Shown: one piece after another, positions 51,880 through 64,000 of the stretch
Numbering within the stretch: position 1 is the first letter of the stretch
Layout: each line of letters starts with the position of its first letter
Assembly (NCBI GenBank): GCA_035578905.1
Contig: JAQJVL010000174.1
Location: forward strand, 1 to 64,000
Direction: 5' to 3'
Source: Stictocephala bisonia
Taxonomy: Eukaryota > Arthropoda > Insecta > Hemiptera > Membracidae
DNA: 64,000 bases
The notes under the pieces: generated by a model
Seen by the model: the letters and a program-made list of their open reading frames with translations, nothing else
Told to the model about the DNA's origin: nothing
Databases searched by the model: none
Program-made: the position numbers and the translations under genes

Positions 51880-52800
51880 ATGCCTACTGTCGGTGCAGAA
51901 ATGTTATGCAGCTGAGTTTGAAGGTTGTTTTCTAAGGAACTAAGAGACTAACAAAAAATCTAATCATACCATTGTGTTCCTCTTTTAATTTTGTTTTATG
52001 ACATAAGCAGTTTTAAATTTTACTAAAAGATTTGATATTTTTTATCCTAGTGACAAAGACTGGATGTTAACTAGTTTTCACTGTACATCAAGTTTACACC
52101 GTTAGTACTCAACAACCCATTAATGAATCACATTGATATTATATTACCTGGTTTTCTATAAATTTTAACTTTTCGAGAAAAAAGTTCTTCCATGAAACGT
52201 TGTTTTCTTGGCTTTTAGTGGTCTCGTTGCACAGTGATCCTTAAGACGTTTAAGTTCCGATACATTACTTTCATATATGTAGGTAAATGCAGTGATTTTA
52301 TATTGATTGAAAGCAATTTAAATCACCGCATTTACTTACTTAAATGAAATTAATGTATTGTAGCTGTACATGACATAAGGATTACAAAAAGACAAAGTAA
52401 TTAATTTTACTACCTCTATTAGCCATGAAAACAATGTTCCAGAAAGTTTATATGAACTTTTTCTCAAAAGATTAAAATTTTTTAATTTATAAAACTTATA
52501 GAAAACATTCCAATCAACCAGGTATTAAAATATAAATGTGATACATTAACAAGTTTTTGAATAATAACAGCATGTGTAAACTTGATGTACAGTGAAAACT
52601 AGTTAAATGCTCATTTTTTTTTTTTTTCAACTAGGATAACAATTATTATAACTTTTAGTAAAACTTCAAAACTGCATATGTCATAATGCAAAATTAAACG
52701 AGGGAAAACAATGGTGATTAGATTTTTCTTAGGCCTCTTAGTTCCTTAGAAAACAACCTTCCAACTCGGTAGCACATAATTTTTGTGGTGACAGTAATGT
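51880..52800. mobile_element. Large palindromic fold-back element
   Basis: The left half (about 51880-52310) and right half (about 52320-52800) are inverted, diverged copies. Paired landmarks are ACTAGTTTTCACTGTACATC (52080s and 52570-52600), ACATCAAGTTTACAC, TACCTGGTT, TTTTCTATAA(A/G)TTTTA, and a central hairpin TAGGTAAATGCAGTGATTT. No coding content. A partial copy is at 28001-28190. Confidence 0.75.
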
Positions 52801-53395
52801 TCTTGCTCTCAATTGATCAGCGTTAGTGATCGATCAGTCTGAAAGACAGTCCTTAATATGGTAAGTGTTGCAATTTACTAAAGTCATTGATAAATGTAAG
52901 TGGCATGTGTTTGATCAAGTGAAACAACATTATCCATAGATTATTTAACTGCACAAGGAGGTGACGGATAAGGCAAACAAGTTTTGAATGTAGTGCGCTG
53001 GAGTGAGAATCTGGCCTTCCCATAAAGGATTGCCCCACCCAACAGAAGTCAATAGACCAAAACATACATGGGTGGAAAACAACATGACACTAAAAATTGT
53101 GGGAGGAACACACTCCCATTTTTCTTTCTTTGTTTCCTATTCTGGGTGAGTAATCCTTTAATTTTATTTTCTAAACACATAATTAAGATTTGAAACATTA
53201 TAAATTGTCTTTCAAAACAGTTTTTGGTTCAGTAACGTTGTGCAGATGAAGTTACATCAGATTTATTTTGCTTCACTTTGTGTTCTTGATTTGAACGTGC
53301 TTTAAATCGCCTGGTAATGTGAATTTACAAAAAAATCATATTTCAAAAACTGTAGATTGAAAATTAAAATGTTAAAAGTATTTTGTTACTTGTTA

Positions 53396-54342
53396 CGAGG
53401 CGTGTTTTTAAAGTAAGTACCGTTTTGGAATCACGCCGCTGTAGCGCTGCGGTCGGCGTTCAGCGCATGCGTGCTGGGTACTACTATCTACTAGCGAGCC
53501 ACAGCCGCCGTCACGGATACAATCGACTGTATGTAAGGTCACTTATGAATTTTTAAAATTCCTCCTCCGATTAAAAATGCCGCCGACTGTGAATTATGGG
53601 CTGTGTACATTTTCTTAACGCTAAGGGTGTGGAAGCAGTTGATACTCATCGTGAGTCTGTCACAGTGACATTAAATTTGGTTTTATAAATCATAACCATC
53701 ACGATTCAAATGGTCTAGGAATGTGAGAGAACTGGTTAAACATTTTTTATGTGATTCTCATCAAACGTTTGTTTTTGTTATTCTCCATCAGCATTTTGGG
53801 AACCTACTGTAAGCATAACGTTCTGTACTTCAAACAGTCTGCTGTCACAATTTCAATAATCGCACTTCTTGACACTTGAAGACACACTACATAATGATGC
53901 ATTTGTAAAGCGTCCGTTTTCTCTGAATTTTTTCATCAACCTTTTGCAACAAGCCATCAGTAATGAGTGAAGGTTTCCGACTTCGTTCATCATCATACAC
54001 ATTCGCACAACTTAAAAAGCTCTCACCCATTTCCATATCATCCCATCACTCATTCTGTTTTATCAATAAACTTCACAGATCTCTCGATGAATGTCAGCTC
54101 TTTTCATGCTTTTATCATTTACAAAAACTTATCACAACATGTATTTTACAGTTGGCGGCATTTTTAATCAGAGAAGGAATTTTAAACAGTAATAAGCGAC
54201 CTTAATTACAGTCAAATGGGTCCGTAATGGCGGCAGTGGCTTGCCAAAAGATAGTAGTACCCAGCACGCATGCGTTGAATGACGACTGCAGCGCTACAGA
54301 GGCGGGATTCCAAAACGGTACTTACTTTAAAAATACGCCTCG
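53396..54342. mobile_element. Second mariner derivative, head-to-head (fold-back)
   Basis: TA-flanked inverted ends of about 90 bp begin CGAGGCGTGTTTTTAAAGTA and include GTACC..TTTTGGAATC, CGCATGCGTGCTGGGTACTA. Left half, plus strand from 53577: MPPTVNYGL, then FLNAKGVEAVDTHRE. Right half, minus strand from 54161: MPPTVKYML, then MKRADIHREICEVY, GMIWKWVRAF-like and LITDGLLQKVDEKIQ remnants. Both are N-terminal pieces of a mariner transposase; the catalytic region is missing. Different family from 47070-47815. Confidence 0.82.
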
Positions 54343-56390
54343 TACATCAAATAATTAATTGTTGTTGTTAAATGATGTTCTACATTGATTTTAGATGTTC
54401 TACATTGATTTTTATCGGTAAGCTAGATATAGTTTAACAATCATTTGATTTTCACAACTTATCACATCACGGAATTGTAATGCATTATGTTCTAGTTATG
54501 TTTTTAAATAGTGGATTAATATAGGTTAAATGGTATAATAGTGCGCTATCCTGTTTCTTATCAGTTAAGATAACGTAATCTAACAGACACACGCTGCAGA
54601 GACCCAGCCCTGCAGTACTTGTTAATTTTAGGCTGAAGTGAATTTTTCTTTGTTTTTTTTTTCAAATGACTAGTCATCACAACTAGTAAAGATGACTAGT
54701 AATTCCAAACCATGTACAATATTTTGTAAATGTGTATTTTTTGTTGGAATAAATTTATTCTTATTCTTATTCTATTCTTATTCTTAATTTCAACAGCCAA
54801 CATTCAAATATTACACTATTGTTTACTATAGCAAAGATGCTATTTCGAAAGAATAAAAATAAGGATTAGGCAAATTTAAATAGGAAGATAAGTCGCTTAA
54901 ATCACGAAATTGTTAATGCCAAATGCACCATCAAGTATTAAAAGAAACTAAACTAATCATATTTCCCTAGAATGCCTTGTGGAATCAGAAAAATAAAATT
55001 TATACGTAAAAACATCTTGAATGAAGAAGCTCTCATGCTTAGTATTTCTAATGCATATAGGTAAATAAACAAACAGGTGATGGGGTTAAAAAACAACTAA
55101 ATAAGTAAATGTATATTTATATAATTGATGACAAACATGTGGTTATTATTCTCTTACAAAATTGTTACTCTAGCAAATATCTTGTTACGTATCCACTATA
55201 TACACACTGCGTCAGTCCCACTGCATTATGGTCCACAATGTTACTTTTAGCAAGAACCAAAGGCGTTAGAAGGATGGAAACTGCAACAAGGCTGATTGCT
55301 ACTTTTAGTAAAAATTGTATCATCAGACATAGTGATAAAATACTGATACCCTTATCTTTAATAAAATTTATTTCATAAACAAGCTAATACAGTATTTTTT
55401 GTACTACAATAATAGTTGTAACCTGCGCCAGCATCGTGTGCATTCTCATCAGATGCTTGATGTTGACGATCATTCACTTCATACATAAAAAAAAAACCAT
55501 TTTCCATTTATCAAGTGTGTTGAATAGTTAGTATACATAGTTTTTAAATGTTCAGCATGTGCTTATCTTAAGAAAGAAATGTTACTCATTCATGTAAAAT
55601 GAAATTACATAGAAACCAATCATAACATATAGTAAACTCAAACGTATATCCTACTAGATTTTGTTTTTATACAAATATTAAATATAAATTTACTTAATCT
55701 ACAAATAATGGGGACTTCAGATAGCTGTGAAAAACAAATCTAGAATTTTTTGGTAGTTATACTTTATTTGACCTTCATTTGTTGACAACATTGCTCTCAC
55801 ACAATATTGACAATTTTATGGTAGTTTTGTCAAACTAAGAGTAAGCCCAACTCATTTTAAGATTTAAATTATTTTGTTTGAAAATAGTTTATCTTTGAAA
55901 ATGTACTTTTAGTTTCACAAATAAAGTGATTAGCTTCGGAAAAATATTAGCATGAACAATAAGTTGACAACAAACAACTTCGTAATAAAATAACTCGGTT
56001 TCAAAACCCTAACAATGCTCATTTGCAATAAAAAATGTGTTTAAAAAATTCAACTTGCTTAGTTTTGATAAAATCAGTCAACAATAGTAAAAATAATAAT
56101 ACCAATAAAATAAACAAAATTATAACTATAATCTTGTTAAAAAAGTTTCTTACACTATGTTATTTATTTTTTAATATCTTATTATCTAAAACAAGCAGCG
56201 TTTGGACAAAATTTTTTTTGGCTCGAAGGATTTATAATTTTTTGGGGGAGCTTTTGACCACGAGAAATTTATTGGCACTAGTCTCAACCCCAGGAAAATT
56301 CTAATTTCTGCCCCAGAGGCCCTAGACGTCTCGTGTTATCGACTTCTAACAGAAAAAACAATATGGAACCATTATCAACCTCAAGCAGAA
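54343..56390. other. Intergenic with a retroposon tail
   Basis: 54690-54786 looks like the 3' end of a non-LTR element: GTACAATATTTTGTAAATGT, then a (TTATTC)n tail at 54755-54786. Nothing else recognised. Confidence 0.45.
54755..54786 (+). repeat. (TTATTC)n tail
   Basis: About five hexamer units, one shortened by a base. Typical terminal microsatellite of a LINE copy. Confidence 0.75.
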
Positions 56391-57430
56391 AGTGGAGTAT
56401 CAAACTATAGCTATTTATCTCCTAAATCACATTATATTTTGGAAGAGACAACATTTAAGGGCTTTGCCCCCTCAACATAAATTATGCTCAAAAATCCAAA
56501 ATTGGGTAGCGTTAAAATAATACATCCAAGTGGGGTATCAAATTAAAGGTATTCTTTTCTTAATTACTAATATACTATTAGATTTTATAAAATACTATGT
56601 TTTGGGCTCCACTGCTCCAAAATACATGGTCATACTGGTTAAGAATTTTCCTCATGAGACGACATGCCAAGATCCAAAAATGGGACTGTAGCAGAGTGCC
56701 TTAGTGAAGCCGCAGACCGAATATTCCCCTGCGAGGCCGTAGGCCAACTTCCACAAAGGGACCTGTAGTAGAGCGTCTTGGCGAGGCCGTAGACCGAGCT
56801 CCCCCACGTGGTTGCAGGCCGAGTTCCAAAAAGGGGCTAAAGGTAAACACGGATGACCTTTAGCGTTATTAAACCAAAATTTTATTAATAGCCTACAAGG
56901 TAGAGCAACGAAAAACAATCCTCTGGGAGATATGGATACTACATCTTCAGTTTGTAAAATTTAACTGAGTGAAGCTCGGTCTCCCGGTACTATATATATA
57001 AAACCGAATGTATGTGTGTCTGTCCTTTATGCATTACTAAACTACTCATCGGATGGCCATGAAACTTTGGAAAGCTGCAGAGTTCACTCCCGGGAAAGTT
57101 TCTTGCACAGTTTCATTAACATTCAACAATAGGTCTCCACCCCACTGGCCTTTAAAGTTCCAATGTTATTCTTATGGAGTTATTTTATCTATTTATTTAA
57201 TTAATCATCATCTGTTAAAAAACAAATGAAATTAAAACTTTTGAAACACACCCAAGTGGGGTATCATGTTAAAGTTACTTTATTTATTCGACATTATCAG
57301 CTGTTAGATAAAAACAAATAAAATTAACACTTTTGAAATAGGTTAAGTAATGTTTATTAAAATTTAAAATAAATTAAAACATTACTGTTTATATGTTAAT
57401 TTAGTAGCAATGGGGGGGTTAAAAGCTAGT
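56391..57430 (+). mobile_element. Helitron-related block; inner copy 56990-57430
   Basis: 56990-57430 starts CTATATATATAAAACC, GTATGTGTGTCTGTCCTTTA, and ends AAAAGCTAG followed by T, like the Helitron at 8280. Before it, CAAGTGGGGTATCA-type strings occur at 56391, 56528 and again at 57253, and 56690-56840 holds about two diverged copies of a GC-rich unit (GCGAGGCCGTAGACCGAG-like). The whole may be one larger Helitron with internal repeats, or nested copies. Confidence 0.6.
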
Positions 57431-60400
57431 TAATTAAAATTACATATGTTATGTAAAAAGTAATACAATATGTTAATGTCATTTCATAAAAAAACTTCTA
57501 TAATTTAATATGCACTAATTAAAAAAACAACAAATGCACATAAAACTGAAAAACATAATCTTAAAAAAAATAATGCACTCATGAAAAGTTTTAGATTAAT
57601 CATTTAAAAGTTGTATTAGTAAGCATTTTCATTAATAATTATTTTTCTTAATTACATTATAAGAAAAACCTACATTTAAGAAGTGATGTAAGTGTGAGCT
57701 GTCAATGATGGGTCTTAGAAAAGAAACAAAATAATTCTCATCATAAATAAACAATAAAATCAGCCTTGTTCCACTTTCATTTGCATCTTGATATGAAAAA
57801 ATGATATGGCAAATTTATACCTTAAAGTAACATCGGACAACGGGTGAGTTTAACCATGCAACTCTTCCCCTTCAAATGTACTGCATAATAGAGAAGCGTA
57901 ATTTGTTAGGTTATGTACAGTATAAATAAACTTTTTACAAAAAAAGAAGGGCCCAAATATACAAACTAAATTTTAGTAAGCTATTTACAAACTGGTGTTC
58001 ACTTTTATTTTTTATCAAGCACTTTTTATTTAGACAAAAATTATATATCAGTCATTACACTAAAAGTATTATTTGAATTTGAGACAGTTTTCAAAAAATG
58101 AGAATCGATTTATTTTGAACTGTCAGCGATAAGTACACAGAAAATGCCTTTGTATGAGGTACTTACTACAAATTTTATTCATGAACATTTATAACTGACA
58201 AAAATGTTGAAATTTTACAAAAACTACTCATAATTTGTTGCAACTGATTAAGATGAAACTACAAATGGTTTTAGATAAAACTGTTAAGGTCGAAGATCTG
58301 AGACACTGTTGTCTACCATTTCCTCAGGATGCCTTTATACTTGTATTCATATTACTTATGCATCCAATAGAAGTGATTTTTTGTATTAAATAATTAATTA
58401 CTAACAATTATCAGACCATGCTTTTCTGTCCTTGCGTAGACAAAAATATTTGTTACCATTAACCCATTACGGATAATGATTCATGGATTGTGGGTGGTAT
58501 TTCAAAAAGTTATAAAATTAGAGGTGCACTCTAGGATCTGCGTCAGTGATCAACATTCCAAAGCCACTATTACACAAGGCCTCTGGTGGCCGGCCCAGCA
58601 TCTGCGTTATTTGGGGAAATTGGTGGCATTTATATCAGTTTGCAGTCATAAAGTTTGTGTCAAACAATGAACGGCTTTATTTGCAATACTGAGAAAACAT
58701 AAGAGTCAAAAGAATGAATACTTCCTCATCCAAATTGGATATGAAATTAAATTACACTTTTTTATAAATTGTATGCAGATGAAAGTACATTCTTTTAATT
58801 ACTTTCGTATGATCAGCTATCATTTGATCTGATTAAAATTAAAGTTATTTGTACCTATTTTATTCGGACAGTTTGTATTTTGATGTCCATATTCGTATTG
58901 GATTTTTAACAAAATAATGGAATGTCTATGTTTTGACAGGTTAGATTAAATACAATCTATCATTTGTCTTGTATCACAATTTGGTATCCTTAGGTTGCAA
59001 AAATCATCTCTTTATATTTAGCACCCTCAAAATATACATCAGTGTAGTTCTTTCTTCTGTCTTGAACCTCAGTTTTTGTTTAAAAAACTTTTTCTGTTCT
59101 TACTTCAATTATATACTGTTTTATTGATGTTATAAACATAATTACAGTTTTTTTATGCCTTGGTAATTTTTTATTATCTTGAGGTATCAAAGATAAACAT
59201 ATTAATTATTAAAACAACTTTATAACTGTTACCAATAAATAAGATTTTAATGGACATTATTTAATTTGGGCACGACCATTTAGTTTGTGAGAACAAAAAC
59301 ATGTTTTCAAACTGATTAATAAAAGTAAAATAATTCCCGACAGTGGCCAGCTACTATTCGCAGGCTAAATTTCATTAAGGTCAATACTTTTGAAAATGCC
59401 CAAGTCACTCGGAGTTGCCCATGCAGTGGCCGACTTGACCACTGATTGCCAGTTGGGTAACTGTAAAGCCTCATTTTTAAAAGACTAATTTAAACAATGT
59501 ATTGAAAACAACCGGTCAACTTGTGAGCCTCTCGTGGCCTCGTACTCCTGCTTTTTGCCAAAGCATTTGGACATTTGTATTATTTAAATTGTAAATATTA
59601 AAAGTTTGAAATCAGCAAATAGTAACATATAAAGAAAGATGTCGTTATTTATTTGCAATTTGGATATTGCAAGCGTGTAGTAGGCCAATCTGAGGTCCTA
59701 ACATTGTTATCCACCCCGTTCGTAATTTTCCTTTACCTGCAGACCTTCATAGCACAGACAAATGAACAATTTAAGTTCAAGTCATTGAAAATTAGTGTCA
59801 CCCATGAGTTCACTCCCTTATATTCATTCTATGAATCAATTGTAGAATATTTTTATAGTTAGTGTCCCTTATTAATATTTTATCCGATCGTAGTTCACTC
59901 ATAATATTGCTTGAACAATCTGGAACATAAAACTGATTAAAGCTCTACTGTTAATGTAAACTAGCATTGATCTTTATCAGTTCCATCCATTACCAAGAAA
60001 GTAGTCTTTGTGTTTCAGTTAATTCAGTTCTAAGCCAACTGGTTGCAGAAAAAAGCTATGAACCAACTGCTGTTGGTACTAATCTTGTGACCTACTGGCC
60101 TAAAACAGAAAAGAGTAAAGGGTAAAGGTCAATATCGCTAATCGCTGGGAACAGCAGATCGTAAACATCTAGAAAAAATGATGGTGGTAAATTAGGAAGG
60201 AGGCCTATACCAATTGCCACACAACCAAGGGCAACCATTTCTTAATAGCCCAGTGAAAAATGAACTGTCAGTGGTTATCAGGTGATCTCTTTAAAAATTT
60301 TAAAATTATTTAAGGTTAACAATTCATTTGAGTTTAAACATTTTTATTTAATAGTTAAGAGTAATAATAAAATCAGCACCTAGTATGTTGACAAAATACA

Positions 60401-63298
60401 AGATTAACCACCAAATTAAATTTAATTTGAATATGTTTGAAATGGCACCTTTTTAAGATCCAAAATGTGTTACGTTGCCTCGTACACTCCTGTAAAATCG
60501 GATGAATAACTCCAATCAAAATTACATAAGGCGAAAGAAGTGGATCTGTTAGTAAAAGCACATATACTGCAATGGCACTTACTTACCTAAAGTAGATAAA
60601 CGTATTATAACAGATACATACTAACATGAAATAAATATGTAGAAAACCGCCAAAGCCTGTATGTCCCACAATTACGACAGTTTTAATTTTATTTTCACAA
60701 CTTTAAGGGAGAAGTTAGTTGTTTGCTTTCACTCAACATAACAGTTTGATAAATTCCATTCATAAGAAACCATTTGGTGACGCTACAGACCAAGTAAAAA
60801 ATAAGCCTGAGGTGCGGCTATTTTTTATTTTAAAATATTTATTTTTTTACAAATGGCATTGATTGATTCACTAAAAAAAAAACAAATGGCATTTAGTGTT
60901 GCACAATCCAACATTGCGTAATTTTACATATGTAAGCTGTTATAAAAAAATTCATGAATCCTTAGTCCATGTCCACCAATTGTTTTTAAGCATCATAAAA
61001 TTCCTTTTCAAAATCGCTTTAAACAATGTTGCCAAGAAAAACAGCGTAAAAGATAAATTTGTAACAATCTAAAAAAATTTCAAAGAAATTGTACACCTCA
61101 GCAGCATTTAATCAAACAAGGTCTATACATACTTCCACGAGTATGCTACGTCAAAGTACTATTTTGCAAGTCATTGACTGATAAAATAAAGAAATTAGAT
61201 AATTAAATTATTCATCGTGATAATTCTTATATTCTGTGGTAAAATATAAGTGAAGAAGTTAAATTTAAAAAAACAGACCTAATTAAAAAAAAGAATAAAA
61301 TATTGCAGTTAAAAAAGTCACTTGCGTTTTAGTTATTCAAATGTTTACATTTTTGGCGATAATTAACAAAACAATATTAGATTTTTAATTTTTGGGGCTT
61401 TCATAACACCGGCTCTAAAAGCAAAAAGAAATACTTATTTACAGTAAACAATCCTAAGACAGCGACACATTTTTTAAGTACACACTACTTCCTTCCTGAA
61501 CAGTTCAGTTTCTTTCTGACCTTGCATGTTTGGTCCTTTCCATCCTAAAAATTTTCAAATTCTCTTGAAATCAAAGGCATAAACCTACGATTTATGTTCA
61601 TAATTTATTTTCTATACAGCTAATGACACGTTAATTTCAGATTCTAAACCGTCTTTCTATTTCCTTTCACAAGATTGGAATTGAAATGTAAGCGATTTTG
61701 TGTAGACTGATTATGTTTCCAATTATATCTCATTTGCGGTGAAAACAATTCCTGCAACAATTAAGCTGTTAAAATGACAATATTTGCCAAACAGGGATGG
61801 AACACATTGTATAGTATTTTGGAGAGAGTAAGACTACCACTCTCCTTGCCAGTAGAACTAATATATACATATGATTACTGTATTGGCTTTATATTACTTT
61901 TTCAAAATGTAATAAAGTGTGAATTGAATTTACAACATTTATAGTAGCAAATTAAAAACTTTCTATGATTCAAATTTTAAGTTTACAACACAATTAACAC
62001 CTTTTTAATCACATTACAAAATGATAACTTCCAGACACCAAATATCAGGAATGCAACAAAACTAGTAAACTATTTAAATACCAGTAACTATTTTGGCAGG
62101 CTCCTGATTTGTATAACAAGATACTGTATTTTTGTAACTATTTTATTTTTGACTCGTTTTTGTTTTAACTTGATGATGTAAACATCTTAGCTACTGACTC
62201 ACCTTTGTTTGTTTTTCCTTTATAGTTTGTGTTCTTATTCTTGTATTATTATTTTGGTAACAAATCTTATTTTGATAAATCTTATGATCCTGAATGTGAT
62301 GAATTAAATTAATTCGACAATAACTCATAAAATCAGCACGACAAAGCCAAAACAGTAATTCATATTCTATTCTACGAATAAAATTAAGTTTAAAATATCA
62401 GACTTGAAACAATTTGTCGGAAAGCACCGACTCGACTACAAAATCATCTCTGCACAAAAGTACAGACAGCGAGTAGCTTCGCGTTACAATATGATGGATA
62501 AGAAAATACTTCCACTAAAATAATGAATTTCATAATCATCTACCAACAATAATAATTAATATTACATGTGTATTATGCAAACTAACATTAAAAAACACAA
62601 ATAAATTTTTCTCACAATACAATAATAAAAATTCATTGGTAACAAGAACAAAATTCCAAATAAAACAAATATGTATATTGCTCTTACATATGTACTCAAC
62701 CCATCAAATGTGTAAATATTAAAATAAATTGCGTGCATATTACACCTACATTGACTGGGTAATGACACGACTGCTAGTTCATGAAAATAAATGCAATTTG
62801 TAGAATAATGATACTTTACAAGTGCGCTCGACATGTGCAATTATATTTGTAAGACTGGCCTTAACATTTTAAAAAAGAAATTTTTTCGAAACCACACAGT
62901 TTTACAAATTTTTCCCAAAAAATTATGTCACCAAGTACAAACAAATGTTATAGCATAAGAAAAATTGTTCTGGCTAGTCTTGTAAAATAAACGACAACGA
63001 TAACTGCTCAACAATGAATATTACAAAAATATTTTATCTTAAGCTCATCATGATGTTAACCAACATCAATAAAAACCACTAATACATTCAATTAAAAAGC
63101 TTGAACGATATTTTCGAACAGTAAGGCTGTAACTGGAGAATTGTGCTCTCTTTATTATTGTTTGTTTAACTATACATTCGCTTTCAATTATTACATATGT
63201 CAGCTTTAGGATCGATATGTAAACTATCTTTAAAATACGACACAGTTAATGATTCTCGAATGAAACCTAAATTAATCTAGCTTATTTCTAAGCTTAAA
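57431..63298. other. Long AT-rich intergenic region
   Basis: At 58459 TTAACCCATTACGGATAATG resembles the left end of the intact piggyBac (CCCATTGCGGATC) but has no partner in view. 61800-61930 could be a retroposon 3' end or a UTR. No coding region recognised. If the minus-strand exon at 63299 is real, its 3' UTR would extend leftward into this region. Confidence 0.4.
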
Positions 63299-63405
63299 TT
63301 AGGAAAATAAATGTATCTTATGGGAGACGACAATACTGTAGGGGGTGGAGTCAAATCCCGCCAGCCGACTGGTGCCCCCAGGAAGCCCGCATTTAACAAT
63401 CTCAT
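63299..63405 (-). CDS. Possible 3'-terminal coding exon of an unknown gene
   Basis: On the minus strand a good acceptor (TTGTTTCCCAG) is followed by a frame, phase 2, encoding EIVKCGLPGGTSRLAGFDST and then PYSIVVSHKIHLFS with TAA at 63299. The sequence is clearly GC-richer than its surroundings and the peptide looks natural. The other frame from the same acceptor is also open (starts MRLLNAGFLGAPVGW), so frame is not certain. I do not recognise the protein; its upstream exons would lie beyond the right edge. If real, the gene would be convergent with the sugar transporter. Confidence 0.35.
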
Positions 63406-63658
63406 CTGGGAAACAACATACAGGTTAGAAAAGATATTACTAAACCAAGTAAAGTATGTAATTTTAATATGTTAACACACAAAAGAGAACATTTTGTGAC
63501 TACATTATGGCCTGATTTACAGCGCTCCTTAACTCTGCAATGCTCCCATGTAGTCTGAAACATTGTTGCTTGCGCACGGAATTGAGTCCGGGTGTCTTAT
63601 ATTGAGTAAATAAGGTTAATCAAAACAAGAGAAACAAAAACTAATTGTGTTCAGTATA

Positions 63659-64000
63659 CAGTAGAACTTCTATTAACCGTCACTGTCGGGACCGGGACGG
63701 TACCAAAATGGTACGTTTTATGTAGTAAACTCATTAAAAAAATATATTTTAAGGTGGAAAAAGGAATAAAAATATAAATTAAAACATTTACAATGAATAA
63801 TAAAGAAGTTTGTATTGCACAAAAAATAATACAGTATGGCCTATAGTATGTATTACAAAATATATACAGTACAACATATATTTTTATACTTTGTCAAAAT
63901 TTGTAATTAATGTATGCAGTACTGTTAACAATTTTACAATACAGCACCTGTATGTAAAAATTGGCCTAAGCCTTAAAAAAGTCAGTCATCTTCTTCTGTT
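63659..64000. mobile_element. Left end of another Tigger-like element, cut by the window
   Basis: After TA at 63657, CAGTAGAACTTCTATTAACC then GTCGGGACCGGGACGGTACC, the pattern of the other Tigger-type ends here (CAGTAGA…TTA(A/T)CCG…GGGACC). The other end is not in the window. Confidence 0.65.

Overview
The window looks like nuclear DNA of an insect or other arthropod: AT-rich, low gene density, introns of 0.2 to 9.4 kb, and a dense load of DNA transposons (piggyBac, mariner, Tigger/pogo-like), Helitrons, decayed non-LTR retrotransposons, tRNA-derived SINEs and satellites. A hemipteran with a large genome would fit, but nothing here proves the order.

The one host gene that can be read completely is a sugar transporter of the SLC2A/GLUT family on the + strand. 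Eleven coding exons between 3018 and 42011 join in frame with GT/AG borders and give 518 residues (or 503 from a better-placed ATG at 3063). Its introns carry most of the repeats. Intron 1 has a 36-bp G-quadruplex-type minisatellite followed by about 2.5 kb of uninterrupted (AC)n, a Helitron and a Tigger-like element. Intron 2 has reverse-transcriptase fragments. Intron 4 has a complete piggyBac element (18507-21416, TTAA duplications, 13-bp inverted ends, intact 734-residue transposase), several piggyBac-like MITEs and a Tigger-like copy. Intron 6 has a second copy of that Tigger family inside a (TA)n tract. Intron 8 has a SINE, a fold-back element with a minisatellite in one arm, and a decayed mariner-like transposase.

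Left of the gene (1-2998) lies a broken RT fragment on the minus strand containing the FADD motif, then unassigned sequence. Right of it (42012-64000) I see no complete gene: SINE and MITE copies, two different mariner families each rearranged into a head-to-head palindrome, a 1.6-kb Tigger-like element with a TTAA-flanked MITE nested in it, a two-level minisatellite at 50.5 kb, a roughly 0.9-kb fold-back element and a Helitron. A possible 3'-terminal coding exon of a minus-strand gene lies at 63299-63405, and a further Tigger-like element starts at 63659 and leaves the window.

The transporter is a membrane protein for sugar uptake; the other coding sequences are mobile-element genes that do not cooperate with it. 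No bacterial, viral or CRISPR-like system is present.
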